From Clostridiales bacterium (lineage in GTDB: Bacteria; Bacillota; Clostridia; TANB77; CAG-508): 64,000 nt of DNA. Made by a program: the position numbers and the translations under genes. Within the stretch, counting starts at the first letter, position 1. Each line of letters opens with the position of its first letter. Positions 8,657 through 17,766 of this stretch are shown piece by piece. The notes below the pieces were generated by a model. It made no database searches and was not told where the DNA came from. It saw nothing but the letters and a program-made list of their open reading frames with translations. Location: NCBI GenBank assembly GCA_003525075.1, contig DQFO01000016.1, forward strand, positions 1 to 64,000, in the 5' to 3' direction.

Positions 8657-8687
8657 ACACACCTTATTCAAGGTATGTAACTCTTTT
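8648..8687 (-). terminator. Terminator of the higher-GC gene
   Basis: Minus-strand AAAGAGTTACATACCTT pairs, with two mismatches, to AAGGTGTGTGACTCTTT and is followed by TATT. It directly follows the stop codon at 8692 and abuts the truncated transketolase fragment. Confidence 0.8.
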
Positions 8688-8691
8688 TTAT

Positions 8692-9717
8692 TTAGTTGTG
8701 TTCTACTTCCCAAATCAAGCGGATGATAGCTTTGTCCAGATACTTAGATTCTTCATTTACCATAGAATCCATTGCTTTCTGACATTCTTCAGATGCTTTG
8801 ATTTCATGGACATACAGTCTTAAGAGTTTGATTAATTTCCTGATGTCATCTTTGATGTTCTCATCCCATCTGTTGTAAATTTTATCCAAACGTTTCATGG
8901 CTTTGCTAACAATTTTTTCCGGACTGATATTTTTTCCATCATTAGAAGAATATACGAATTTCATTGCCCACAAAATTTCTTCAGCAAGTGAAGTATGAAC
9001 AAAGATAACAGGTTCATATTTTTCCTCAGTGATTTGCCAATACATCCCTTTAGGTACTGTTTTGACTTGAAGCTTCATTCCGATATGATAGTATAAATGA
9101 AGACTTGAGGTTTTTCCTGTTACAAATTGGGGGGTCTGTGCCGTAGAATAATCCAAGGCATTAATAAACCAAAATAGTCCAGAGGTTGGATTATTAACAT
9201 ATTTTCTTACCTTTTCTTTAAATTCTTTTTCTTCCTCACTTTCAACTGGGAGTTTTTCCATACGATAAATTTTGTCCCATGAGTTATCTAACATTTCCAA
9301 AAGTTGGCTTTTAAAAATCTGATTATTAATTGCTGATACGATTAACTGAACACAGGAGATTTCAAAAGAACTAAAATGAACCAATTCTCTTTGAGGATCA
9401 CCTGATTCAGAAAGTGTCAGAACCTTGTCCCAGTGTTTAGAAATACAATTTTTTGCACTAGACTTGCAAACATTTTGCCGAATGGCATTTTTGATAAATT
9501 CTTCCATTGGGTATGAAAGAATTTTTTCGTTTCTTTCTTCTTTCTTTTTCAGTTGTTCTTTACTTTCTAAAATTTTCTTTTGCTCTTTTTCCCAGTAAGT
9601 CAAAAAGAGCTCAATAACCTCCCCTCGTGAAACTCCACAACTAATTGTTTCTTTTACTAAGGCTTCTACATGCCCTCCAAGAAACTTTACCTTTGCGTCT
9701 GATGCCTTTTCTTCCAT
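8692..9717 (-). CDS. Hypothetical protein in a self-contained higher-GC unit
   Basis: A soluble 341-residue protein, family unknown. Residues about 50-75 form a charged coiled-coil-like stretch (KEQKKILESKEQLKKKEERN); the rest is helical with many Trp, for example HWDKVLTLSES, SWDKIYRM, YNRWDENI and IWEVEHN. GGAGG lies 8 nt before the ATG at 9717; earlier starts lack one. It has a strong promoter (9772-9800) and terminator (8648-8687). Its G+C, near 40%, is well above the surroundings. The unit sits between gene fragments, so it looks like a transferred single-gene cassette. Confidence 0.75.
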   Translation of the reverse strand: MEEKASDAKVKFLGGHVEALVKETISCGVSRGEVIELFLTYWEKEQKKILESKEQLKKKEERNEKILSYPMEEFIKNAIRQNVCKSSAKNCISKHWDKVLTLSESGDPQRELVHFSSFEISCVQLIVSAINNQIFKSQLLEMLDNSWDKIYRMEKLPVESEEEKEFKEKVRKYVNNPTSGLFWFINALDYSTAQTPQFVTGKTSSLHLYYHIGMKLQVKTVPKGMYWQITEEKYEPVIFVHTSLAEEILWAMKFVYSSNDGKNISPEKIVSKAMKRLDKIYNRWDENIKDDIRKLIKLLRLYVHEIKASEECQKAMDSMVNEESKYLDKAIIRLIWEVEHN

Positions 9718-9771
9718 TGTCTTTTCCTCCGTTCCGGTTTGATATTTTGTTCTTGATTGAACATCTAATCT

Positions 9772-9800
9772 ATTATAGTTTGTATTTACATAATTGTCAA
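9772..9800 (-). promoter_or_regulatory. Consensus sigma-A promoter of the 8692-9717 gene
   Basis: On the minus strand a perfect TTGACA (9795-9800), an 18-nt (17+1) spacer and a perfect TATAAT (9772-9777), with the ATG 55 nt downstream. Confidence 0.85.
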
Positions 9801-9826
9801 GTGCATGTAATAGCAATCTCCTTTAA

Positions 9827-9898
9827 TTAATTTTTACTTTCTCCAATTATTTCGCCAGTAGTAGCATCAACATAATAAATAAATTTTTCTGACAATTC
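9827..9898 (-). pseudogene. PepSY-domain C-terminal remnant
   Basis: A 23-codon fragment, ELSEKFIYYVDATTGEIIG followed by ESKN and a stop. The YYVDATTGEII pattern is the last strand of PepSY domains. Nothing upstream continues the frame (a stop at 9899). It marks the upstream edge of the cassette-like unit 8648-9800. Confidence 0.55.
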
Positions 9899-9970
9899 TT
9901 ATATCTATAGTACTATTAGACAATATAAAATATTAATTTTCTTGCATTTGATAAAAAATTTTTTCAGAAG

Positions 9971-10004
9971 AAAAAAGAGCATTAACAAAATTTGTTAATA
10001 CTCT
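9971..10004 (-). terminator. Terminator of the sigma-factor fusion gene
   Basis: Minus-strand AGAGTATTAACAAA pairs with TTTGTTAATGCTCT and is followed by TTTTCTTC, 7 nt after the stop at 10011. Confidence 0.85.
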
Positions 10005-10010
10005 ACTTTA

Positions 10011-11627
10011 CTAATTATTTTCTCCTGCTACTAATACATCAGTATTATCTACTTTTAATGCAAAATAAGGCTTTTCTTTGTCTTCTTCTTTTAAATATAG
10101 TATAAAATCATTATTATAAATAAATTTTCTTTCTGTTTCAAATACTGCTTCTTTTAAAGCTTCTATTAAAGCTTCACTTTTTACACTTCCACCATAATTA
10201 TTTAGTTCAAAATCTATTGTTTGAATTGCTTGCCTAATATACCAGTTTGTTCCTTTTATCCATCTTCCACAAAGTTCATCATAATTTATTTCATCATTAA
10301 TTTTAATAAATGGTATATTTAGAACATCATTTTTATTCCAATTTCTATTTCCTGGATATTTTGCTTGCTTTTCTAACATTTCTTTATAGTTTTCTTCAAA
10401 AGATTTGTTTTCTCCTGTTGTTCTATATAGATAAACTTCTTCTCCTTCTTTTGTCTTTAGCTTTATTGCAAAATCTTCTTCTGAGTTATAAAATAATATT
10501 TCAATATTTTTACTTGCATTTTGTGAAGTATCTGGCTCTATTCCAAAATATTTTACTTTTTCTTCAGAATCTCCAAAGATATTATCTTTTAAAGTTGGAA
10601 ACTTTTCTAAATAATTAAATTCCTTTTTTAACATTGAATATAATACATAAGCCTCTGAATTTCCCCATTCTACTTTATCCAATATTTTACTATCTTCATT
10701 AAACTTTTCTTTTATTCCATTTTCAATTTTATCTTTTAAGTCAAATGATGCTGTACCATGAATTTTAAAGTATGAATTAGAATTTAATTCTTTTGCTGTG
10801 AATGTTTGTTTATTTAGTTCATCTGCTAATTCTGATGGACCATCTTCAAATTCTATTTTTCCACCAATAACATTATTCATAAAATCATTCCATACTAAAT
10901 TAAAGGTTCCACACCATACTTTATTTGTATCTATTGATGATATCTTACTTGTAAATGTAGGAGACATTTTGGCCTTTCTCGAAAAACTTTCTACAATTTT
11001 TGCTGTTGCATATACTCCTCCTGCAAATAAAATACTTATACATAATATTGCTATAATTACTTTTGAAACTTTATTCATTTCATCAAATCCTTTCTTTATT
11101 AGTATTTTGCGTAATTCTTTTTTGCCTCTATGGATAAGATTTCTAACATTCTGAACTGATTCTCCAAGTATTTGTGCTGTTTCTTTATATGTAAGTTTTT
11201 CAATTTGAGTTAAATATATTGTATTTTTATATCTATCTTCTAGCATATTTATAGCATTTATTATTTCTTTTTGTTTTTCATTTTTTGTAACTATATCAGC
11301 AACATCTTGTTCAATGCTATTAAATTCGTGTAATACATATGTTTCATTTATTTCTGTTCTCTTTTTTTCTGTATTTATATAATTATATGCTCTGCTTTTA
11401 GCTACTAAATATATATAATATTTGAAAGTATATCCTTCTTTTATTTTATTTTGCATAACATAAACAAATGTATCTTGTGTTATATCTTCTGCTTTTTGAT
11501 AGTCTTTGACAATATTGTAAATAAAATATTGTATTTTTTCTTTATACTTGTTATACAACAATTCGAATGCTTCTTTGTTTCCATCTAAATATTCATTATA
11601 TAATTTTATATCTAAATCTTTTTCCAT
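10011..11627 (-). CDS. ECF sigma factor fused to a membrane-anchored outer domain
   Basis: A 538-residue fusion. Residues about 10-85 are sigma-70 region 2 (DITQDTFVYVMQNKI; YYIYLVAKSRAYNYI), and residues about 120-172 are region 4 with its helix-turn-helix (LTYKETAQILGESVQNVRNLIHRGKKEL). After a short linker comes one membrane helix (KVIIAILCISILFAGGVYA, about 188-207) and a 330-residue extracytoplasmic domain I cannot assign. In relatives such domains are usually a separate gene. An internal ATG (MNKVSK) with AAAGGA about 9 nt before it could still produce the membrane protein alone. It probably links a surface signal to transcription. Confidence 0.8.
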   Translation of the reverse strand: MEKDLDIKLYNEYLDGNKEAFELLYNKYKEKIQYFIYNIVKDYQKAEDITQDTFVYVMQNKIKEGYTFKYYIYLVAKSRAYNYINTEKKRTEINETYVLHEFNSIEQDVADIVTKNEKQKEIINAINMLEDRYKNTIYLTQIEKLTYKETAQILGESVQNVRNLIHRGKKELRKILIKKGFDEMNKVSKVIIAILCISILFAGGVYATAKIVESFSRKAKMSPTFTSKISSIDTNKVWCGTFNLVWNDFMNNVIGGKIEFEDGPSELADELNKQTFTAKELNSNSYFKIHGTASFDLKDKIENGIKEKFNEDSKILDKVEWGNSEAYVLYSMLKKEFNYLEKFPTLKDNIFGDSEEKVKYFGIEPDTSQNASKNIEILFYNSEEDFAIKLKTKEGEEVYLYRTTGENKSFEENYKEMLEKQAKYPGNRNWNKNDVLNIPFIKINDEINYDELCGRWIKGTNWYIRQAIQTIDFELNNYGGSVKSEALIEALKEAVFETERKFIYNNDFILYLKEEDKEKPYFALKVDNTDVLVAGENN

Positions 11628-11723
11628 ATCTTACCCTGCTTTCACATATACAAACAGTTGAAATTAAAAAAAGTTTCAAAATTTTATGCTTTTTTATTTT
11701 ATCACATCTCCAAATGCTTCCAT

Positions 11724-12263
11724 TTATTCTCTTTCTTTTATTTCTATGATATTTCCGCTTTTATCAAATTCATATATTATTTTGCATCGTGAATTTTCAT
11801 CATAATATTCTCTATATAAGGGATGTTCATAATCATCATAGTCATAAAATTCTTCTATATGTTCTTTTGTTTCATGATATGCAAATATATTATATTCTTT
11901 ATAATAATATACATTTTTTCTTAAACGATTAGTTTCATATTCTACTCCACAATATTTAATACCATCTATTTCTTTAATAGTTGTTGTTTTTATAATCCAA
12001 CATAATACCATAAACTCAACAAATGCGACTATAATACTAATCAAAGTCCAAAATATTATAAAAAATATTTTTACTCCTTCTTTTTTTACATCTTTTAATG
12101 AAAGAATTCCTAACCCAAACACTCCAAATGTAATCATAAATGATGCTAACCATATAAAATCAGATCTTAAATGCCAATCAAAATTTCCAATAATTTTATT
12201 TACAATAACAATTAAAATTCCAGCTATTATTAAAACTATACTAAAAATTACTTTTTTCTTCAT
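11724..12263 (-). CDS. Membrane protein of unknown function
   Basis: A 179-residue protein with three hydrophobic helices in the first 110 residues (VIFSIVLIIAGILIVIV; WLASFMITFGVFGLGIL; FFIIFWTLISIIVAFVEFM), then a soluble tail rich in Tyr, Asp and Glu (YYKEYNIFAYHETKEHIEEF). AAGGA precedes the ATG. It lies upstream of, and runs in the same direction as, the sigma-fusion gene, so it could be its co-transcribed neighbour. I do not recognise the family. Confidence 0.7.
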   Translation of the reverse strand: MKKKVIFSIVLIIAGILIVIVNKIIGNFDWHLRSDFIWLASFMITFGVFGLGILSLKDVKKEGVKIFFIIFWTLISIIVAFVEFMVLCWIIKTTTIKEIDGIKYCGVEYETNRLRKNVYYYKEYNIFAYHETKEHIEEFYDYDDYEHPLYREYYDENSRCKIIYEFDKSGNIIEIKERE

Positions 12264-12283
12264 ATTAATTTTTTCCTTTTTTA

Positions 12284-12913
12284 TTAATTATTTTTTACAA
12301 TTCCATCTCTTTTCATTTTATCTATTATTTTTGTATAAACTCTATCACATACCCATGGTTTAGAAGATACCTTCACTACTTCATTTATTGGGAACCACTT
12401 TATACCACTATTTTCATCTTCTTTTATGTGTATTTCTTCATTTTCGTCCGCTTCTAATAAATATGTTACATTTAAGTGAACATGTGAACCAACATATTTT
12501 CCTCTTTTTTCATGTCCATCTACAGTAACTATTTCTATTGAATAAATATCTTCTGAAATTGGCCTAACATTCTTTATTCCTGTTTCTTCTTTTGCTTCTT
12601 TCATAGCCACATGTAAAAGATCATTGTCTCCATCACTATGTCCTCCTGTCCACGCCCATGAATTATAAATTTTGTGATATATCATCAAAAGTTTCGTTCT
12701 TTCTTTATTAAGAATAAATGCTGAACTTGTAAAATGTCCATATTCATTTTGTCTAGTTAATACATCGTCAAAATCTTTAAGATATTTTAACATTATTCTT
12801 TTATCTGTTTCTTCTTGTTCATTATATGGAACAAATTTTTCAAGATTTTCTTTTAATTTATCTGTATGTATCCTTTCAAATGGTTCTTCATTTAAATTCA
12901 TTTTATCTATCAT
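12284..12913 (-). CDS. Nudix hydrolase
   Basis: A cytosolic pyrophosphohydrolase of 209 residues. The Nudix box reads GGHSDGDNDLLHVAMKEAKEETG at about residues 90-112. The REUXEE core is present as KEAKEE, but the usual Glu after the first gap is an Asp/Asn, a mild deviation. A helical N-terminal extension of about 40 residues precedes the domain. The substrate is unknown; such proteins cleave nucleoside diphosphates linked to another group. GGAG lies before the ATG. The pyrophosphatase gene is directly upstream in the same direction. Confidence 0.85.
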   Translation of the reverse strand: MIDKMNLNEEPFERIHTDKLKENLEKFVPYNEQEETDKRIMLKYLKDFDDVLTRQNEYGHFTSSAFILNKERTKLLMIYHKIYNSWAWTGGHSDGDNDLLHVAMKEAKEETGIKNVRPISEDIYSIEIVTVDGHEKRGKYVGSHVHLNVTYLLEADENEEIHIKEDENSGIKWFPINEVVKVSSKPWVCDRVYTKIIDKMKRDGIVKNN

Positions 12914-12935
12914 ATATAATTCTCCATTTCTTTAT

Positions 12936-13271
12936 TTATCTTATAATTATATGTTCAAAAAAACGTTCTTGAAACTCTACCAAAGCTTCAATGGCATCAT
13001 TACTATAATTTTTGTCTTTAGGAATAATTACTAACTTATCGTCATCATCATTAATTCTATGGATTACCGCTATACATTTTCCTGTAAAATCTTTTATTGG
13101 CTCGAAAACTCCTAATACATAACAATCAATTTCTTCTCCATCTCCACTAATTGTATTTGGAATAAATCCATAATTAACAGGATAAATAAATCCGTGTTTA
13201 GGATGTTTACTTCCAAGTTCTCTATCTATTTTTACACCAATAATCTTCCCTATATAATCTTTATTTGCCAT
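12936..13271 (-). CDS. Inorganic-pyrophosphatase-like protein
   Basis: A compact 111-residue relative of family I inorganic pyrophosphatases. It has KHGFIYPVNYGFIP and SGDGEEIDCYVLG, with the metal-binding acidic pair, followed by VIHRINDDDDKLVI. It is shorter than the 170-residue E. coli Ppa, like other Clostridial members of this group, so activity should be treated as probable. The longer reading from 13331 lacks a ribosome site, while AAGGAG lies 6 nt before the ATG at 13271. Its promoter TTGATA-N17-TATAAA is at 13300-13328. Confidence 0.8.
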   Translation of the reverse strand: MANKDYIGKIIGVKIDRELGSKHPKHGFIYPVNYGFIPNTISGDGEEIDCYVLGVFEPIKDFTGKCIAVIHRINDDDDKLVIIPKDKNYSNDAIEALVEFQERFFEHIIIR

Positions 13272-13299
13272 CTTACTCTCCTTAATAAATTCTATATAT

Positions 13300-13328
13300 T
13301 TTATATCATAAAAATATTTAATTATCAA
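13300..13328 (-). promoter_or_regulatory. Promoter of the pyrophosphatase-like gene
   Basis: On the minus strand TTGATA (13323-13328), 17 nt, TATAAA (13300-13305), with a TTTTTATGA spacer end. It has the same -35, spacer end and -10 as the composite terminator-promoters, but here the terminator hairpin lies just upstream (about 13344-13374). Confidence 0.7.
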
Positions 13329-13374
13329 CATTCTTGTTTATAATTAAAGACAGCTCATTTGGCTGCCTTTTGTC

Positions 13375-13626
13375 TTACTTATTTTCTATTACATTTTTTG
13401 CATATGAACAAGTTGCTTTTATGTTTTTATTATACTTTTTTGAGTTTTCTATAACATTTTCTACCAATCTTCTTGCTATTCCTTTTCCTTGATAATTACT
13501 ATCTACTTCTGTGTGTGTTATATTCCAAACATCATTCGTTTCTTCAAAATCACATTCTCCTATTTGTTTTTTATTATCATAAGCTATTGTTCTATTCTTG
13601 TCTTTATTAAATACTATTTTTATCAT
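13375..13626 (-). CDS. Short GNAT-fold N-acetyltransferase (YjdJ type)
   Basis: An 83-residue single-domain protein of the Acetyltransf_CG group. It shows the central part of the GNAT fold only: ITHTEVDSNYQGKGIARRLVENVIENSKK, where YQGKGIA is the acetyl-CoA pyrophosphate loop, then ATCSYAKNVI. The length is normal for this small family; substrates are unknown. GGGAGAAATATT precedes the ATG. It lies 19 nt downstream of the ABC permease and ends in a hairpin, so it may close that operon. Confidence 0.8.
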   Translation of the reverse strand: MIKIVFNKDKNRTIAYDNKKQIGECDFEETNDVWNITHTEVDSNYQGKGIARRLVENVIENSKKYNKNIKATCSYAKNVIENK

Positions 13627-13644
13627 AATATTTCTCCCTCGTCT

Positions 13645-15135
13645 TCATATTTCTAATTTTTTAAATTTTCCAATACTCATCTTTAAAAGAAGAACAAAAT
13701 AAATAATGTATATAATAACAGAATACCATAAATTTATTCCATTAATATTTGATATATTTCCAAATAAATATATACTAAAATCCCAATTATTTGTTATAAA
13801 GAATCTCGTGATACTAGCCAAAGAATCAACTTTAGACCATTCTACTAAAATAGTATTACAAAATAAACAAATAATTAATGTTATAATCATAGACATTGTT
13901 ATATTTTTATTAGATATTCCAATCAAAATACAAAATAAACTAATTATTAAATATTCTGGAACCTTTAATATTCCATTTATTATAAAATAAGTTAATAAAC
14001 TTATACTAAATATTTTCTGACTATTAATATTATAACCTATGTATTGGTTAGAATAACTATCAAATCCAAAAATAATTCCTCCAACAAAAAATTGGACTAT
14101 TCCAATAAATAAAATTGAAATTATAATTGTAACTATACAAGCAAGCATCTTTGCAATAATAATATCTAATCTTTTATGAGGTTTTATTAAAACATTCTTT
14201 ATTGTCCTTTTTGAAATTTCCTCTGTTATTATAGTAGATGATATATATATTGTAATAATAATTATTATTACATTAAAATGTTTAAAAGTTCTAATAAAAG
14301 AAATTCGAGCATCTATTTTATTATTCAAAATAACTCCCATTTCATTTGAAATGTCGTAATTTATTTTATTTTTAATAGCATATTTACATAATTCTAGTCG
14401 TGTTCTGCATTCATTTAATTCATAAATATCTGATTGCGAATTTTTATCTACATATGATTCCTTGTATATAATTAAATAATAAGTTTCTCTATACTCATCT
14501 AAATATTGATTCATTATATCACTATTAAATTTAATATTATTATTTAATCTTAAATTATACCACTCTATTTCAAAATCAATTTCTTTAATACTTTCTTCTG
14601 AAAAATCTTGTGTACTTTTTAATTCTTGTAAATTCTTTATTTTTAAATTAACAAATTTTTTCCAATCATTTGATTTCAATGCTTCTACATATTCATTATA
14701 TTTATTTATAGCATTGCCATATAATTCATTAGTTATCTGTGTATTTGAGTTATATTCATAATCTACAATTTTCTTCAAATATAACATTATATCTTGATCA
14801 TATATTTTTTCATATGAATATCCATTTCTTTCTTTATTTAAGGCTAATCTTTGCCATGAATCTTTTGTAAAATTATTATTATATAATCTTGCAAACTCAT
14901 TATATGCCATTGAATTAATATATCTTTCAGAATCGTCTTTTTGTTTTTCTATCTGTGTATCACTTATAAGTGGATGATCATTCGTTCCCTCACTTATAGG
15001 AATATTTTGATCTGGGTTTATATAATTGTAAACAATTACTGCAATCATTGATAAAATAAGTAAAAAATATATAGTTTTTCTTTTAAATATTTTCATTAAT
15101 TCATTTTTTATTAACTTAATCATCTTTTTTGTCAC
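13645..15135 (-). CDS. ABC-2 type permease subunit
   Basis: A 496-residue membrane protein. It starts KLIKNELMKIFKRKTIYFLLILSMIAVIVYNYI (amphipathic elbow then helix 1), followed by a large loop to about residue 280 that should face outward, then five more helices (from VIIIIITIYISSTIITEEI onward). This layout is typical of ABC-2 exporters of lantibiotic-immunity or bacitracin type. The ATG overlaps the end of the ATPase gene by 20 nt, so the two are translationally coupled. The second permease (16041-17004) is paralogous but frameshifted, so this may be the only working membrane subunit. Confidence 0.85.
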   Translation of the reverse strand: MTKKMIKLIKNELMKIFKRKTIYFLLILSMIAVIVYNYINPDQNIPISEGTNDHPLISDTQIEKQKDDSERYINSMAYNEFARLYNNNFTKDSWQRLALNKERNGYSYEKIYDQDIMLYLKKIVDYEYNSNTQITNELYGNAINKYNEYVEALKSNDWKKFVNLKIKNLQELKSTQDFSEESIKEIDFEIEWYNLRLNNNIKFNSDIMNQYLDEYRETYYLIIYKESYVDKNSQSDIYELNECRTRLELCKYAIKNKINYDISNEMGVILNNKIDARISFIRTFKHFNVIIIIITIYISSTIITEEISKRTIKNVLIKPHKRLDIIIAKMLACIVTIIISILFIGIVQFFVGGIIFGFDSYSNQYIGYNINSQKIFSISLLTYFIINGILKVPEYLIISLFCILIGISNKNITMSMIITLIICLFCNTILVEWSKVDSLASITRFFITNNWDFSIYLFGNISNINGINLWYSVIIYIIYFVLLLKMSIGKFKKLEI

Positions 15136-16024
15136 CTACTTTTTTCAAAAAGGCTTCTTCTGATGATATTTTCACTTCTTGAACTGAATAAATTTGATAT
15201 CCATTTTCTATAAGTTTTTTTATTAGATTTGAAATATTTTCTTTTGAAATATATACTTTTATTATATTATCTTTTAGAAGTTCAAATTTATAATCAAAAA
15301 TAAATTTTTCTATTTTATCTAAGCTATTTAATTTTAATTCATAAGAAACATTATTTTTTACATCTTTCTTAAAATTTTCAATGGTATCATTTGTAACTAT
15401 TTTACCATCTTTTATTGCAATAATTCTATTACACAAATTATCAATTTCAGTTAAATTATGACTTGATATTAATATTGCCATTCCTTGTTGAGAAAGTTTT
15501 TTTATTAAATTTCTCATTTCAATTATTCCTTCAATATCTAATCCATTTGTTGGTTCATCTAAAATTAATAATTCTGGTTGATTTATAATTGCTTCTCCTA
15601 TCGCTAATCTTTGTTTCATCCCTAATGAATATGTTGAAACTTTATCTTTTATTTGTTTTTCTAATCCTATAATTTTAATAACATCTTCAATTCTATTTTG
15701 AGAAATATTTTTATAATAATTAGCTGTAATTTTTAAATTGTCATAGCCAGATAAATACATATACAAATCTGGATTTTCAACAATAGCTCCTACCTTTTCT
15801 ATTGCCTTCACAAAATTTTTTTCAATATCATACCCATTTATTTCTACATTTCCTGAAGATAATTTCATTAATCCTAATATTAATTTTATTATTGTAGATT
15901 TTCCAGCTCCATTAGGTCCAATGAAACCTACTACATCTCCTTTATTTATTGAAAAAGAGATATCATCAACAAGTATTTTTGATTTTATTTGCTTTTTTAA
16001 TTTTGTACATTTTAATATTTCCAT
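15116..16024 (-). CDS. ABC transporter ATPase (BcrA/CcmA type)
   Basis: A 302-residue cytoplasmic ATPase. Walker A is GPNGAGKS (36-43), the signature is YSLGMKQR near 138, Walker B is LLILDEPTNGLD near 155-166, and the switch His is in ISSHNLTEI. The C-terminal 80 residues form the small extra domain typical of drug-exporter ATPases. It lies between two ABC-2 permease genes, a layout common in antibiotic or bacteriocin self-protection exporters. The substrate cannot be read. Confidence 0.92.
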   Translation of the reverse strand: MEILKCTKLKKQIKSKILVDDISFSINKGDVVGFIGPNGAGKSTIIKLILGLMKLSSGNVEINGYDIEKNFVKAIEKVGAIVENPDLYMYLSGYDNLKITANYYKNISQNRIEDVIKIIGLEKQIKDKVSTYSLGMKQRLAIGEAIINQPELLILDEPTNGLDIEGIIEMRNLIKKLSQQGMAILISSHNLTEIDNLCNRIIAIKDGKIVTNDTIENFKKDVKNNVSYELKLNSLDKIEKFIFDYKFELLKDNIIKVYISKENISNLIKKLIENGYQIYSVQEVKISSEEAFLKKVGDKKDD

Positions 16025-16040
16025 TAAAAGTTTCCTTTCA

Positions 16041-17004
16041 TTACATATTTTTTACATCTTTATTTTTAAATATAATTGTAACCATAAAAATTATTATTAA
16101 TAAGCTCATACTAGAAATAATTATAGCTTTGTTCAGTAATAGCCTACTTCCAAATAAATATTTACTTATATCCCAATTATAGATAAATATATATTTAGAA
16201 ATATCATTTGTAAAATTTCTAAATGCTGATAAAAAATATATTCCAAGTGATATTAACACATTTAAAGCCATATTGTTAGTCATAATTCCAAATAATAAGC
16301 TAAAACTACTAAAAATTACATACATTAATATTTTAGTTAAAATAATTACATATATATACTGATCCAAATTTATAGTTTCAATGTTTTGAGAAAAACTATT
16401 ATATCTTATTGCTTCTAATGAATAACTTTCAAATCCAAACAATATTCCACCAATCAAATACTGAAATAGTACTAAAATACATACTTCTATTGCAATAATA
16501 GTAAAATTTATTAATATTTTTGAACATAAAATCTTAATTCTTGTATATGGTTTTGTTAATACATTTTTTATAGTTCCAGTATAATATTCTTCTGAAATAG
16601 TAGTACATGATAAATATATAATTAAAAAAATAATCAAGATTTCAAAATTGTCAAAAACTTTCATTAACAATATTCTAGCATCTTGTGGTATAATTGCATT
16701 TTTATTTTGAGAATTTAACAAAATATTATACTTTATATTGTTATCAATAGCATACTTTTCTAAGTTTATTCTTTCTATAACTTTTTCATAATCATCTTTT
16801 TTTATTGTTTGATTATTACTCTCTAAATAATATTTATCTGCATTATATGCTCTTTGATATTGATTACTAATATCTGTTTCTTGAAAAGTTACTTTTTGAA
16901 ATATATTGTATGATGTGATAATCAATAGTCCGAATAATTAGTAATATGTAAATATCTTTTCTTTTAAATATTTTTATTAATTCATTTTTTATTAAATTTA
17001 ACAT
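16041..17004 (-). pseudogene. Second ABC-2 permease, frameshifted near the start
   Basis: The ATG at 17004, with AAAAGGA upstream, opens LNLIKNELIKIFKRKDIYILLII, matching the N-terminus of the other permease, and then loses frame near 16935. The remaining 294 codons read on in another frame as GLLIITSYNIFQKVTF and contain six helices ending at 16041. A single-base indel explains everything. It is either a recent loss or a sequence error; the rest of the reading frame is clean, which favours a young lesion. Confidence 0.7.
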
Positions 17005-17052
17005 ATTTTTTCCTTTTAATACTATCATCTATAAATTTTTTTATATAAGATT

Positions 17053-17098
17053 TTTATATCATAAAAGCAGATAATTATCAATAATTATCTGCTTTATA
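17053..17098 (-). promoter_or_regulatory. Composite terminator-promoter (tsaC end / ABC operon start)
   Basis: The hairpin GCAGATAATTAT (17067-17078) with ATAATTATCTGC (17081-17092) ends the tsaC transcript. The same right arm gives TTGATA (17076-17081), 17 nt, TATAAA (17053-17058) on the minus strand, directed at the ABC exporter genes. Confidence 0.65.
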
Positions 17099-17106
17099 AC
17101 TTTATT

Positions 17107-17709
17107 TTAATGCAATAATTCTTCCTTTATTTGTTCAATAGAAATTGAACCTTCTCGTAAAATTTTCAATTCATTTGAAGTACAATCAACTATTGTACTC
17201 CCAATACCAAACGAAACTTCTCCTTCCATCATTCCATCTAAATTAGAACAACATCTTTCTATTTCATCTAAGTTTTTACATGTAGGTTCTCCACTTTGAT
17301 TAGCACTACTCATAAAAAGTGGACTTCCTGTTTTTCTAATTAATTCTTCTAAGGCTTTTGATGTTGCCATTCTTACTGCAATAGTATCCCATCCGTTAGT
17401 AATATACTCTGGTAGTCCTTCTTTTTTTCTTAAAACTAGAGTAATTGGTCCTGGCATAAATTTTTGAATTAACTTTTCTGTTCTAATATCTATTATTGCA
17501 ATTTCTTTTATTTGTTCTTTATCTGCACACATTATTGGAAAAGGTTTTGTAATTGGTCTATTTTTCGTCTTTATTAATTTGTTATATGCGTTTATTGAAT
17601 TAATATGTGCACATACTCCAAATACAGTATCTGTTGGAACACTTATCACTCCATTATTTTTTAAGATTTCTGCTAATTTATCAATTTCATTTTGATTGTA
17701 TCTTTTCAT
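17107..17709 (-). CDS. tsaC: Threonylcarbamoyl-AMP synthase (TsaC/YwlC)
   Basis: It makes threonylcarbamoyl-AMP from threonine, bicarbonate and ATP, the first step of the t6A modification at position 37 of ANN-decoding tRNAs. The 200-residue length is the short TsaC form, without the extra C-terminal domain of Sua5. Family marks are VISVPTDTVFGVCA (about 21-34), KNRPITKPFPIMCA, FMPGPITLVL, ITNGWDTIAVRMA, PLFMSSANQSGEPT and SFGIGSTIVDC. GGAG lies before the ATG. It ends in the composite terminator at 17053-17098. Confidence 0.93.
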   Translation of the reverse strand: MKRYNQNEIDKLAEILKNNGVISVPTDTVFGVCAHINSINAYNKLIKTKNRPITKPFPIMCADKEQIKEIAIIDIRTEKLIQKFMPGPITLVLRKKEGLPEYITNGWDTIAVRMATSKALEELIRKTGSPLFMSSANQSGEPTCKNLDEIERCCSNLDGMMEGEVSFGIGSTIVDCTSNELKILREGSISIEQIKEELLH

Positions 17710-17766
17710 GTTTTATCTCCTCATTATATTTTCAATAAGTATTATATCATAAAAATTGGCAAGCAA

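Noticed and set aside
10011..11627. Serpin-like fold for the outer domain of the sigma fusion
   Set aside because: A faint resemblance at the C-terminus (FILYLKEEDKEKPYFALKV) was not supported by a reactive-centre loop or other serpin landmarks.
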